From: Luteimonas_C sp035250245
GTDB taxonomy: Bacteria; Pseudomonadota; Gammaproteobacteria; Xanthomonadales; Xanthomonadaceae
Assembly: GCA_035250245.1 (NCBI GenBank)
Contig: DATFFH010000064.1
Coordinates: forward strand, 1 to 42,844
Reading direction: 5' to 3'
Length of the DNA stretch: 42,844 nucleotides
Shown here: positions 23,507 to 30,902 of the stretch, piece after piece
Position numbering within the stretch: the stretch's first letter is position 1
Layout: every line of letters starts with the position of its first letter
The notes under the pieces: model-generated
The model's input: the letters and a program-made list of their open reading frames with translations, nothing else
What the model was told of the DNA's origin: nothing
Database searches by the model: none
Made by a program: the position numbers and the translations under genes

Positions 23507-24816
23507 GCCTGCGCCTCCGACAGCCGCAACGCGACGGCGTTGCGGTGCGCGCCCAATCCTTCGGCTTCGGCCAGCACGATCGCGCAAGGGCCGATCGCCA
23601 GGATGCCGCGCGGTTGCGCCGATTGCACGCTGATCGCAGTCTGGAAGCTGGCCACGCTCAAGCCGCCGAGCGCCCGCGCCGCGCCGCCGGTGGGCAGGAC
23701 GTGATTGGTGCCGCTGCAATAGTCGCCGAGCGCTTCGGGCGTCCAATCGCCCAGGAACACCGAGCCGGCGGCCTGCACGCGATCGAGCCAGTCCCGCGGT
23801 TCGCGCAGGGCCAGGATCAAGTGTTCGGGGGCGTAGCGATTGCTGATCGCGAAGGCATCGTCCAAGGCGTCGACCTGGATCAGCCGCGACGACGCCAAAG
23901 CCTGTGCTGCGATGTCCCGGCGAGACAATTGCGCCAGTTGCAACGACAAGCATCGTTCCACTGCGGCGAGCAGCGCCGCATCGTCGGAAATGAGCAACAC
24001 CTGCGAATCCGGACCGTGCTCGGCCTGCGACAGCAGGTCCGCCGCGACGAAATCCGGATTCGCGCCGGCATCGGCGATCACCAGCACTTCGGAAGGCCCG
24101 GCCGGCATGTCGATCGCCGCACCGTCGGCGCGCATCGACACTTGCCGCTTGGCTTCGGTGACGTAGGCGTTCCCGGGCCCGAACAGTTTGTCGCAACGGG
24201 CGATACTTTCGGTGCCGAACGCCATCGCCGCGATCGCCTGCGCGCCGCCGAGTTTGTAGACGCGTTCGATGCCGCACAAGCGCGCGGCGACCAGCACCGC
24301 AGGATCGGCGCTGCCGTCCTTGCGCGGCGGCGTACACAGCACGACTTCGTTGCAACCGGCCAGACGCGCCGGCACGCCCAGCATCATTGCCGTCGAAGGC
24401 AGCGGCGCGCTGCCGGCCGGCACGTACAAGCCGACTCGGCCGATGCCGCGCACGATCCGCTCGCAGACCACGCCGGGCGCGGTTTCCACTGCGTACGGGC
24501 GCTGCATGCCGTCTTCATGGAAGGCTTCGATGCGCTGCGCGGCGGCGATTATCGCCACGCGCAATTCGAGCGGTACCGCCGCTTCGGCCGCGGCGAATTC
24601 TTCTGTCGTCACTTCGAATCCATCCGGCGCCACACCATCCAATCGCTCGGTCCACGCGCGCAGAGCGGCATCGCCGCGCTCGCGCACATCGCCGAGGATG
24701 GCCGCAACGCCGGCCCGCACTTCCGCCGATATCGCCTGCGCCGGGCGCCTCAAAAGCCGCTCGCGTTGCGGTTCATCGATCGCGCTCCAAAGAACGACAG
24801 GAGAAGACGCGTTCAT
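23503..24816 (-). CDS. hisD: Histidinol dehydrogenase
   Basis: 437 residues from ATG 24816, overlapping the hisG stop; the 31 additional upstream residues in this frame are arginine-rich read-through of hisG. It is a zinc-dependent enzyme carrying out two NAD-linked oxidations of histidinol to histidine. YVPAGSAPLPSTAMM, CTPPRKDG, the NAD-binding stretch KLGGAQAIAAMAFGT, GPGNAYVTEAKRQV, zinc-ligand SQAEHGPDSQ and the C-terminal TGGAARALGGLSV region are as expected. Confidence 0.97.
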   Translation of the reverse strand: MNASSPVVLWSAIDEPQRERLLRRPAQAISAEVRAGVAAILGDVRERGDAALRAWTERLDGVAPDGFEVTTEEFAAAEAAVPLELRVAIIAAAQRIEAFHEDGMQRPYAVETAPGVVCERIVRGIGRVGLYVPAGSAPLPSTAMMLGVPARLAGCNEVVLCTPPRKDGSADPAVLVAARLCGIERVYKLGGAQAIAAMAFGTESIARCDKLFGPGNAYVTEAKRQVSMRADGAAIDMPAGPSEVLVIADAGANPDFVAADLLSQAEHGPDSQVLLISDDAALLAAVERCLSLQLAQLSRRDIAAQALASSRLIQVDALDDAFAISNRYAPEHLILALREPRDWLDRVQAAGSVFLGDWTPEALGDYCSGTNHVLPTGGAARALGGLSVASFQTAISVQSAQPRGILAIGPCAIVLAEAEGLGAHRNAVALRLSEAQA

Positions 24817-25727
24817 GCGAGCATCCTTTCCACGGGCAGCACCATCAATCCGCTGGCGCCGGCGAGCTTCAGATCTTCGAGCCTTTGCCAGGTCATCGCG
24901 CCGTGGCATAAGGCCTGCAGCGCGACCGTGTCGGCGCCATCCACTTGCAGTACGGTCGGCGGCTCCGCGTCGGGCAACAGCTTCATCAAAGCCGGCAGGG
25001 TTTGCCGCTGCGTTTGAAACATCAGCAGCTTGCTATGTCTGAGCCGCAGCACGCCGTCCAGCCGGCGCAGCAGCAGCGCGGACAGTTCGGCGCGCGCGTC
25101 GGCGAAGGGCGCGGCCGGTCCGGCCAATACCGCTTCGCTCTGCAACAGAGTCAAAACCGGCTTGAGCTGGTTCGCGGCCAGGGTCGCGCCGCTGGACACC
25201 AGATCGCAGATCGCATCAGCTTGGCCGAGCCGCGGCGCGATCTCGACCGATCCTGATAGCGACACTACCTCCGCGGCGATGCTTTGTTCGCGCAACCATG
25301 TCTGCAACAACGACGGATAACTGGTGGCGATGCGCTTGCCCTGCAGTTGCGCCGGCCCGTCCCAGTTCCAGCCATCGGGCACGGCGATGTCCAGACGACA
25401 GCCGCCGAAACCGAGCGCGCGCCACTCGCGGTATTTGTCTTGGCCGGAACCGTTCGCGCGCTGCAGCGCCTGTTCGGCCAGCACGTTGCGGCCGACGATG
25501 CCCAGGTCGCAGACGCCGTCGGCAATGAGGCCGGGGATGTCGTCGTCGCGCACCAGCAGCAGGTCGACCGGCAGGGTTTCGCCGTAACAGAACAGCCGGT
25601 CGCGGCTTTCGCGCCAGCTCAGGCCGCAGGACGCGAGCAAGGCGCGCGCCGGCTCGCTGAGCCGGCCGGATTTTTGGATGGCGACGCGCAGACGGTCGCG
25701 CGCCGCCGGCAAGGCGGAAGGGCTCAT
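24813..25727 (-). CDS. hisG: ATP phosphoribosyltransferase, long form
   Basis: 304 residues from ATG 25727. It catalyses the first, feedback-inhibited step of histidine synthesis (ATP plus PRPP). RVAIQKSGRLSEPA opens the protein. VRDDDIPGLIADGVCDLGIVG and the PRPP loop VSLSGSVEIAPRLGQADAICDLVSSGATL follow. The length and the C-terminal ACT-like regulatory region identify the homohexameric long HisG, which does not need HisZ. The gene begins 11 bp after the yerC stop. Confidence 0.97.
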   Translation of the reverse strand: MSPSALPAARDRLRVAIQKSGRLSEPARALLASCGLSWRESRDRLFCYGETLPVDLLLVRDDDIPGLIADGVCDLGIVGRNVLAEQALQRANGSGQDKYREWRALGFGGCRLDIAVPDGWNWDGPAQLQGKRIATSYPSLLQTWLREQSIAAEVVSLSGSVEIAPRLGQADAICDLVSSGATLAANQLKPVLTLLQSEAVLAGPAAPFADARAELSALLLRRLDGVLRLRHSKLLMFQTQRQTLPALMKLLPDAEPPTVLQVDGADTVALQALCHGAMTWQRLEDLKLAGASGLMVLPVERMLA

Positions 25728-25738
25728 GGCGGGCACGC

Positions 25739-26065
25739 TCAATGCGAGGAGATCAGGCGCGGATGCTGGCGCTTGGCGGCGGCCGCGTAACCGCCGGCAC
25801 CGCGTTCCAGGGTGCGGGCGACGCGGCCGATGGTGGTGACGCTGACCAGGGTGCGGTCGTGGATCTGGCGATAAGGCACGCCCTGCAGCAGCAAGGGCAC
25901 TACCCGCCAGCGGTCGGCCATGGCCTCGAGCTCGGCCGGCGTGCACAGGTCTTCGAGGAAGGCGCGCACGTCCTCGGGCCGGTCCAGCGACGCGAGCGCT
26001 TTCGCCAAGGCCTTCAGGGAGGCATCGGCGTCGCGTTCCGGCAGGGGCTCTGGGCGTTGTTTCAT
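25739..26065 (-). CDS. YerC/YecD family TrpR-like regulator, candidate his operon repressor
   Basis: A 108-residue protein of the TrpR-related YerC/YecD family. FLEDLCTPAELEAMADRWRV followed by VPLLLQGVPYRQI and the recognition-helix region SVTTIGRVARTL (about 40-90) parallels the TrpR helix-turn-helix. Residues that bind tryptophan in TrpR are not obviously retained. It is the first gene of the transcript that continues into hisG 11 bp later. A perfect inverted repeat overlaps its promoter, so it is probably autoregulated and controls the whole his operon. Histidine as co-repressor is a guess. The basis for a regulator call is the fold, position and operator. Confidence 0.85.
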   Translation of the reverse strand: MKQRPEPLPERDADASLKALAKALASLDRPEDVRAFLEDLCTPAELEAMADRWRVVPLLLQGVPYRQIHDRTLVSVTTIGRVARTLERGAGGYAAAAKRQHPRLISSH

Positions 26066-26070
26066 TGCGT

Positions 26071-26096
26071 TAATGTATTAGCGTGTTAATACATTA
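26071..26096 (-). promoter_or_regulatory. Perfect inverted-repeat operator upstream of yerC-his
   Basis: TAATGTATTA (26071-26080) and TAATACATTA (26087-26096) are exact 10-bp inverted half-sites with a 6-bp spacer. On the minus strand the palindrome starts 6 bp upstream of the yerC ATG and covers the -10 region and the expected start of transcription. It is strikingly AT-rich within GC-rich DNA. This is the classic position for steric repression. Confidence 0.8.
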
Positions 26097-26119
26097 GCCG
26101 TGAATCTTATCCAAGTCAA
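26091..26119 (-). promoter_or_regulatory. Sigma-70-type promoter of the yerC-his operon
   Basis: On the minus strand, TTGACT (complement of 26114-26119) is followed after exactly 17 bp by TAATGT (complement of 26091-26096). The -35 matches consensus at 5 of 6 bases; the -10 is weaker. Predicted start is near 26083, leaving a leader of under 20 nt. There is no room for a leader peptide or attenuator. Confidence 0.6.
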
Positions 26120-26141
26120 GCGGAGGAGCTCCGCCTCGAAC

Positions 26142-26211
26142 GTAGAGTCGAGCCTGCTCGACTGCTCTGCCGTACGGTAAAACCAAAGCAGTCGAGCAGG
26201 CTCGACTCTAC
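26142..26211. repeat. Paired GTAG element, family G
   Basis: Exact 25-bp inverted arms, 26142-26166 (starting GTAGAGTCGAGCCTGCTCGA) and 26187-26211 (ending CTCGACTCTAC), with a 20-bp centre. Each arm contains the hairpin TCGAGCCTGCTCGA. An imperfect outer inverted repeat (GGAGGAGCTCCGCC / GGCGGAGAATGGCTCCTCC) flanks it. It lies in the divergent gap upstream of the yerC promoter. Confidence 0.85.
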
Positions 26212-26308
26212 AAAGGCGGAGAATGGCTCCTCCCCCTACTTCCTGCCTATTCAAACCGCCTGCGACGCCAGCGTAGATTGGCGATTGCCCTCGCCAAAGG
26301 TCGCCGCC

Positions 26309-26989
26309 ATGAACCACGTCGCCATCGCAGCGGTCCAGGCCGCCCTGGGCGCCACCTTTGCCTGGATCCTGCTTGCGGTCCTGCGCGGGCGCACCGATGC
26401 GCGCGGACTGGCCCGGGGCTTCCTGCTGGCCTGCGTGCTGCTGGCGCTGGGGAACCTGTTGGGCGTCGCGGCTGTGTCGCTGGGCGGCGATGCGACCGCG
26501 AGCGCGGTGCGCCCGGCCCTGCGCCTGCTACGGTTGGCGGATTGGCCCCTGACCGGAATCGCGATCGTGCTGGCCGGCATCGCAGCCGTGGGCAGGCACG
26601 GGACGGATGCGCCCTCGCCGGCAAGCGCCTTCGCATTCCGGCCCGAGACGGTCGCAGGATTGTCCGTCTACGTCGCCCTGGGCTTCTTCGCTTTCGAAAT
26701 CGGCAAAGCAGCGCACGACGCCGAAATGCGCCAGTTCTTCCTGAGTTCTGGCCTGCCGGTCTGGTTCATGTACGCGGTGATGGCGGCCGAGATCGCCGGC
26801 GCCGTCGGCTTGATGTTCGAACGCTCACGGCCTTATGCGGCGCTGTGGCTGGCCGCCATCATGGTCGGCGCGATCGGCACGCATGTGCGCAACGGCGATC
26901 CGTTTTCGGATTCGCTGGATGCGCTCCGGATGCTGCTGGTGACGCTTTCTATCTTCGCGCTGTATCGTCGTAACCGTAGCCCGGGTTGA
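26309..26989 (+). CDS. DoxX-like integral membrane protein
   Basis: 226 residues from ATG 26309, with AAAGG (26296-26300) as a plausible ribosome site; TTG starts upstream are rejected. About seven hydrophobic helices. The second half (about 125-220) resembles DoxX/DoxX-like proteins: GKAAHDAEMRQFFLSSGLP, then a helix with AVMAAEIAGAVGLMF, and a helix ending in AIMVGAIGTHV. The first half is hydrophobic with no clear match. Function unknown. The last codons (Ser-Pro-Gly-stop) are encoded by the start of the palindromic repeat at 26976, so the native C-terminus may have been replaced. Confidence 0.75.
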   Translation: MNHVAIAAVQAALGATFAWILLAVLRGRTDARGLARGFLLACVLLALGNLLGVAAVSLGGDATASAVRPALRLLRLADWPLTGIAIVLAGIAAVGRHGTDAPSPASAFAFRPETVAGLSVYVALGFFAFEIGKAAHDAEMRQFFLSSGLPVWFMYAVMAAEIAGAVGLMFERSRPYAALWLAAIMVGAIGTHVRNGDPFSDSLDALRMLLVTLSIFALYRRNRSPG

Positions 26990-27053
26990 CCGCAGCGATA
27001 CCCGGGAAATCCGCCGCGACGTGCCCCGGGTATCGCTGCGCTCGACCCGGGCT
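26976..27053. repeat. GTAG-headed paired element, family H
   Basis: The left arm starts GTAGCCCGGGTTGACCGCAG at 26976 and runs to CCCGGG at 27006. The right arm 27025-27053 (CCCGGGTATCGCTGCGCTCG...) is an imperfect inverted copy with about three mismatches; its tail is CTG rather than CTAC. It fills the gap between the convergent DoxX-like gene and the ammonia-lyase, overlaps the stop of the former and ends 3 bp before the stop of the latter. Confidence 0.75.
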
Positions 27054-27055
27054 GT

Positions 27056-28942
27056 TCAACCGCTGCGGGAAGCCGCCAGCAAACCACCATCGGCCACCAG
27101 CCGCACCGCCGCGGCCACTTCGCCGTCCATCGCGCGATCGCGATCCAGGAACGGGATAGTCTCGCGCAACGCCGCATGCGCGCGTGCGACGGCGGCACCA
27201 GGGTGGAACGATTCGGCCGCGGACAACTCCGCACGCAGCGCATCCACTTCGGCGACGAACTGCGCGGGATCGGCGCCGTTCTGCGGCCCGCCCTGCACTT
27301 TAGCCGCGAACCCGTTGGCGTCGCTGCGATCGGCCAAGGCCCGCGCCGCATTGATCATGTCGCGGCGCAAATCCAAGGCTTGAGCCGCGGTGTACAGTTC
27401 CAGCGCCAATACCTTGCCCAAATCGTCGGCCATCGCCAGCACGTGGCGCGCCTCGTTGGCGCCCATCGACACGTGGTCCTCGGCATTGGCCGAAGTCGGA
27501 ATGGAATAGACCGAAGCCGGCATCGCCCGACTGGCCAAATCGTTGACGATGGCCGCGGCGGTGTACTGCACGATCATGAAACCGGATTCGGTGCCGTCCT
27601 CGTTGCCGATCAGGAACGGCGGCAGGCCGTCGTTCGTGGCCGGGTCGACCAGTTTGTTGAGACGGCGCTCGGAAATCGACGCCAGCACCGGGATCGCCGC
27701 TTTCACGTAACTCATTGCCAGCGCCAGCGGCATGCCGTGGAAATGGCCGGCGGAGATCACCTGCTGTTCCACATGCTCGGCCTGCGCGTCCGGGAACACC
27801 AGCGGGTTATCGGTCACTGCGTTGAGTTCGATGTCGAGCACGCGCTTGGCTTGCTCGACCGCGTCGCGCACCGCGCCGTGCACCTGCGGGATGCAGCGCA
27901 GCGAATAGCTGTCCTGCGGCTGATGCTTCTTGCCGCCGCGGAAAGGCTTGAAACGCTGGTAGAACTTCTCACGGCCGTGACGCTGCGACGCCGGCACCCA
28001 ATCCCAGCCGATATCGAAACCCAGCGCCTGCGCATCCGCGCTGTCCCAGCTTTGCGGCAGCCACTGCCGGAAACGCGGCACCAGGTGATACGGGATGTCG
28101 GCCAAGGTCGACCCCGACAACAGCGAACGCAGGTTCGCCGCGGTCTTCACTTGTCCCGGATGCGGACGCAGCGCATGCACTTCTTCGGCGAAGGCGCCCA
28201 GGCGCCCGGCGAAGGCGTCGATGGTCATCGCCGCGGCCAAATCGGCGGTATCCAGCAGATCGTCCAGTTTCTGCAGCGCGAGCACGCCGGTGGCCAGCAT
28301 CTGCGCGGTGCCGTTGTTCAGCGCCAGGCCTTCCTTGTACGACAACGACACTGGCGACAAGCCGGCACGCTGCAGCGCCTGCGCGCCGGGCATGCGCTCG
28401 CCATCGTAAAAAGCTTCGCCGCCGCCGAGCAGGACGATGGCCAGATGCGACAGCGGCGCCAGGTCGCCGCTCGCGCCGACCGAACCCAGTTGCGGCACCA
28501 CCGGCACCACGCCGGCGTTGAGCATGGCGGCCAGCGCCTGCAAGGTTTCCACGCGGATGCCGGAATGCCCGCGCAGCAAGGTGTTGATGCGGATGCACAG
28601 CATGGCCCGCACTACATCCGCAGCGAACGGCTCGCCGACGCAGACCGCGTGGGTGACGATCAGGTTGCGCTGCAGTTCTTCGTGCAGCGAACGGCCGGAG
28701 GGCGCGGCGCCTGGCAGCTCGTCGCGCAAAGGATGACTGCCCAGCAGCTTGTCAGCATTGCTGCCGAAACCGGTGGAAACTCCGTAGATCGGTTCCTCGC
28801 GGCGGACTTGTTCGGCGAGGAAAGCGGCGGCGCGTTCGACCGCTTTCAAAGCCGCCGGATCCAGTTCGACCGGGGCGCCGTGCGCCACTTCCACCAATTG
28901 GCGGCGAGTCAGGGATCGTCCGTCCAGACGGATCGGTTTCAT
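27056..28942 (-). CDS. hutH: HAL/PAL-family ammonia-lyase, probable histidine ammonia-lyase with extra segments
   Basis: A 628-residue member of the MIO-dependent ammonia-lyase family. The Ala157-Ser158-Gly159 tripeptide that forms the MIO cofactor lies in GSVGASGDLAPLSH. Other family motifs are YGVSTGFGSNADKL (Tyr53) and SYSLRCIPQVHG. The selectivity pair reads Thr-His (His98 in NLIVTHAV), as in histidine ammonia-lyases (Ser-His), rather than His-Leu or Phe-Leu of tyrosine or phenylalanine enzymes. The product would be urocanate. It is longer than typical HutH (about 510). One extra segment of about 50-60 residues (about 282-341, 27922-28099) is rich in Trp, Phe and basic residues, and the C-terminus is also longer. 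No hutU, hutI or hutG is adjacent; it follows hisS by 19 bp. Another aromatic substrate remains possible. Confidence 0.78.
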   Translation of the reverse strand: MKPIRLDGRSLTRRQLVEVAHGAPVELDPAALKAVERAAAFLAEQVRREEPIYGVSTGFGSNADKLLGSHPLRDELPGAAPSGRSLHEELQRNLIVTHAVCVGEPFAADVVRAMLCIRINTLLRGHSGIRVETLQALAAMLNAGVVPVVPQLGSVGASGDLAPLSHLAIVLLGGGEAFYDGERMPGAQALQRAGLSPVSLSYKEGLALNNGTAQMLATGVLALQKLDDLLDTADLAAAMTIDAFAGRLGAFAEEVHALRPHPGQVKTAANLRSLLSGSTLADIPYHLVPRFRQWLPQSWDSADAQALGFDIGWDWVPASQRHGREKFYQRFKPFRGGKKHQPQDSYSLRCIPQVHGAVRDAVEQAKRVLDIELNAVTDNPLVFPDAQAEHVEQQVISAGHFHGMPLALAMSYVKAAIPVLASISERRLNKLVDPATNDGLPPFLIGNEDGTESGFMIVQYTAAAIVNDLASRAMPASVYSIPTSANAEDHVSMGANEARHVLAMADDLGKVLALELYTAAQALDLRRDMINAARALADRSDANGFAAKVQGGPQNGADPAQFVAEVDALRAELSAAESFHPGAAVARAHAALRETIPFLDRDRAMDGEVAAAVRLVADGGLLAASRSG

Positions 28943-28961
28943 GCGTCGTATTCCGGAAAAA

Positions 28962-30344
28962 TTAGGGGGAGGACGAACCGACGGCGCGCCATTGCTCGCG
29001 CTCCACCAGCAAGGTGCGCGCGAGATCCGCTTCGGCGGCCTCGAACTGTTCGCCGCGGCGCAAGTCCTTCACCGCGACCATGCCGCGCGCCGCTTCGTCG
29101 CTGCCGCGGATCACCACGAAGCGGATACCGGCGCGGTCGGCGTACTGCAATTGCTTGGCGAGCTTGCGCGGCTCCAGCTGGGTTTCGACGTTCAAACCGG
29201 CGGCGCGCAATTGCTGCGACAAAGCCAATGCATGGTCCAGACCTTCTTCGTCGAGCAAGGTCACCAGCGCATCGACCGAGCTTTCCGCGGTCGCGACGAT
29301 GCCCGTTTCGCGCAATTGCCAGAACAGGCGAGTGAGGCCGATCGAGATGCCCACGCCCGGCAGTTTCGATTTGGTGTAGTGGCTGGCCAGGTTGTCGTAA
29401 CGCCCGCCCGAACAAATCGAGCCGATCTGCGGATGCGCATCCAGCGTGGTCTCGTAAACCATGCCGGTGTAGTAATCCAGGCCGCGCGCGATCGACAGGT
29501 TCACCGCATAGCGCGATTCGGTCACGCCCATCGCCTTCAGCCGCTGCAGCACTTCGCGCAGCTCGTCGCGGCCTTCCTCGAACAAAGCCGAACCCGGCCC
29601 CAGGGCCGCGAGTTGGGCCAATGCGTCGTCGTGCCCGCGCGAGCGCACTTGCGAGAACGCCATCAGTTTGGCGACGGTTTCCGCCGACAGACCGAAGCCC
29701 TCGCCTTCCAGCGTCGCCGCCACGGCTTCCTGGCCGCGCTTGTCCAGCTTGTCGATTTCGCGCAGCACCGCCACTTGGCGTTCGCCCTCGATGCCCAGCC
29801 CTTCGAAATAGCCGCGCAGCAGCTTGCGGTGGTTGAGCTGGATGGTGAAGTCGCCGATCGCAAGCGCTTCGAACACCGCGCTGATCACGGCCGGAATTTC
29901 GGCGTCGTGGCGGATCGACAGCGCGTCCTTGCCGATCACGTCGATGTCGCACTGGTAGAACTCGCGGAAGCGGCCGCGCTGGGCGCGTTCGCCGCGGTAG
30001 ACGCGCTGCATCTGGTAGCGGCGGAACGGAAAGGCCAGATCGTGCTCGTGCTCGGCCACGTAGCGGGCCAGCGGCACGGTCAGGTCGAAGCGCAGCGCCA
30101 ATTCCGGCAGTCCATCCGCCGACTTCTCGAGCGCGCCGGTGGATTGCACGAAATACACCTGGCGTTCGGTCTCGCCACCGGATTTGGTCAGCAGCACCTC
30201 GGACAGTTCCATCACCGGCGTTTCCACCGGCAGGAAGCCGAAGCGTTCGAAGGTGAGCCGGATGGTGTCCAGCATGCGCTGGAACGCGATCTGGTCGCGC
30301 GGCAGCAGCTCCATGACTCCAGGCGGCGTGCGGGGCTTGATCAA
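28962..30344 (-). CDS. hisS: Histidyl-tRNA synthetase
   Basis: A 460-residue class II aminoacyl-tRNA synthetase. Motif 2 region RRYQMQRVYRGERAQRGRFR is followed by EFYQCDIDVIG. The histidine-binding RGLDYYTGMVYE, the CSGGRYDNL segment and motif 3 GVGISIGLTRLF are present. A C-terminal anticodon-binding domain covers about 365-450. The start is TTG at 30344, supported by a GGAG ribosome site 7 bp upstream and by the conserved IKPRTPPGVMELLP that begins right after it. Starting at the next ATG would delete this segment. The EFYQCD wording of motif 2 resembles eukaryotic/archaeal-type HisRS more than E. coli HisRS. Full catalytic motifs argue against HisZ. Confidence 0.94.
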   Translation of the reverse strand: MIKPRTPPGVMELLPRDQIAFQRMLDTIRLTFERFGFLPVETPVMELSEVLLTKSGGETERQVYFVQSTGALEKSADGLPELALRFDLTVPLARYVAEHEHDLAFPFRRYQMQRVYRGERAQRGRFREFYQCDIDVIGKDALSIRHDAEIPAVISAVFEALAIGDFTIQLNHRKLLRGYFEGLGIEGERQVAVLREIDKLDKRGQEAVAATLEGEGFGLSAETVAKLMAFSQVRSRGHDDALAQLAALGPGSALFEEGRDELREVLQRLKAMGVTESRYAVNLSIARGLDYYTGMVYETTLDAHPQIGSICSGGRYDNLASHYTKSKLPGVGISIGLTRLFWQLRETGIVATAESSVDALVTLLDEEGLDHALALSQQLRAAGLNVETQLEPRKLAKQLQYADRAGIRFVVIRGSDEAARGMVAVKDLRRGEQFEAAEADLARTLLVEREQWRAVGSSSP

Positions 30345-30403
30345 GCGGGTACTCCAACAACGGGATGCGAAGACCGCACAGTGTAACGGCCCGCCTGCTG
30401 CTT

Positions 30404-30573
30404 CCCTCTCCCTTTACGGGAGAGGGGACAGGCCCGAAGGGCCAGGGAGAGGGTTCGGCTTTTGGTGGAATGCTTCCGCTGACGTTGACCTGCGATTGTT
30501 CTTGAGATCACCGCAAAAGCCGAACCCTCTCCTGGCGCTACGCGCCTATCCCTCTCCCGTAAAAGGGAGAGGG
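30404..30573. repeat. Paired CCCTCTCCC element, family E
   Basis: The left half, 30404 to about 30464, begins CCCTCTCCCTTTACGGGAGA and ends GAGGGTTCGGCTTTTG. The right half, 30513-30573, starts CAAAAGCCGAACCCTCTCCT and ends GGGAGAGGG; it is the inverted counterpart. About 48 bp of unrelated sequence separate them. A lone right half lies at 14230-14290. No GTAG head is present, so this is a separate repeat class from families A, B, F and G. Confidence 0.85.
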
Positions 30574-30609
30574 CAAAGCAACGAGCGCCCCTCGATTCGC
30601 CTTCAAGGC

Positions 30610-30639
30610 TTGCCCCAACCCCGCCCCCATCACTACAAT
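30610..30639 (+). promoter_or_regulatory. Promoter of tRNA-Pro
   Basis: TTGCCC at 30610-30615 and TACAAT at 30634-30639, spaced 18 bp, followed by a very GC-rich discriminator (GCGCGG) before the expected start near 30646. The GC-rich discriminator is typical of stringently controlled stable-RNA promoters. Confidence 0.6.
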
Positions 30640-30654
30640 GCGCGGCTCACCTGT

Positions 30655-30732
<78 letters not shown>

Positions 30733-30758
30733 CCGGTGAAATCCCCCTTCTCTGACTA

Positions 30759-30798
30759 AGCCCGCTCGGGACCCCGAGTTCGGGCTTTTTGCTTTTTT
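30759..30798 (+). terminator. Rho-independent terminator after tRNA-Pro
   Basis: AGCCCG-CTCGGG-AC-CCCGAG-TT-CGGGCT forms a long two-part stem interrupted by one small internal bulge, followed by TTTTGCTTTTTT. It ends about 13 bp before the sigma-54-type promoter of pga and insulates pga from the tRNA transcript. Confidence 0.88.
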
Positions 30799-30810
30799 GC
30801 CCGGCAGAAA

Positions 30811-30827
30811 CTGGCATGGTTTTTGCT
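30811..30827 (+). promoter_or_regulatory. Sigma-54 (RpoN) promoter upstream of pgaABCD
   Basis: CTGGCATGGTTTTTGCT fits the RpoN consensus YTGGCACGRNNNTTGCW at every fixed position except one (T for C after TGGCA). The invariant GG (30813-30814) and GC (30825-30826) are 12 bp apart as required. The predicted start is near 30838, giving a 65-nt leader before pgaA. An enhancer-binding protein would be needed; its site was not identified. Confidence 0.65.
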
Positions 30828-30833
30828 TGGATA

Positions 30834-30847
30834 CACATTAAAATGTG
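30834..30847 (+). promoter_or_regulatory. Palindrome CACATT-AA-AATGTG at the predicted pga start site
   Basis: A perfect 6-bp inverted repeat with a 2-bp centre, lying from about -4 to +10 relative to the start predicted by the sigma-54 box. It may be an operator. It is short enough that chance cannot be excluded. Confidence 0.4.
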
Positions 30848-30902
30848 AACTACGTCACAAACGACGATTCACCCATTCCCCCACGGAAGAGAGGGTTTCC
30901 AC

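Larger units (their letters stand above)
30345..30654. other. Intergenic region between hisS and tRNA-Pro
   Basis: About 310 bp without a coding gene. It holds the hisS upstream region, with a TTACACT -10-like sequence on the minus strand but no good -35. The paired family E repeat (30404-30573) and the tRNA promoter (30610-30639) follow. The stretch 30574-30609 shows nothing recognisable. Confidence 0.7.

Noticed and set aside
26066..26308. Histidine leader peptide and attenuator upstream of the his operon
   Set aside because: The predicted leader is shorter than 20 nt, no run of His codons was seen, and the hairpins upstream belong to the GTAG repeat before the promoter.
28962..30344. HisZ regulatory subunit instead of HisRS
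   Set aside because: Catalytic motifs and an anticodon-binding domain are present, and HisG is the long form that does not need HisZ.
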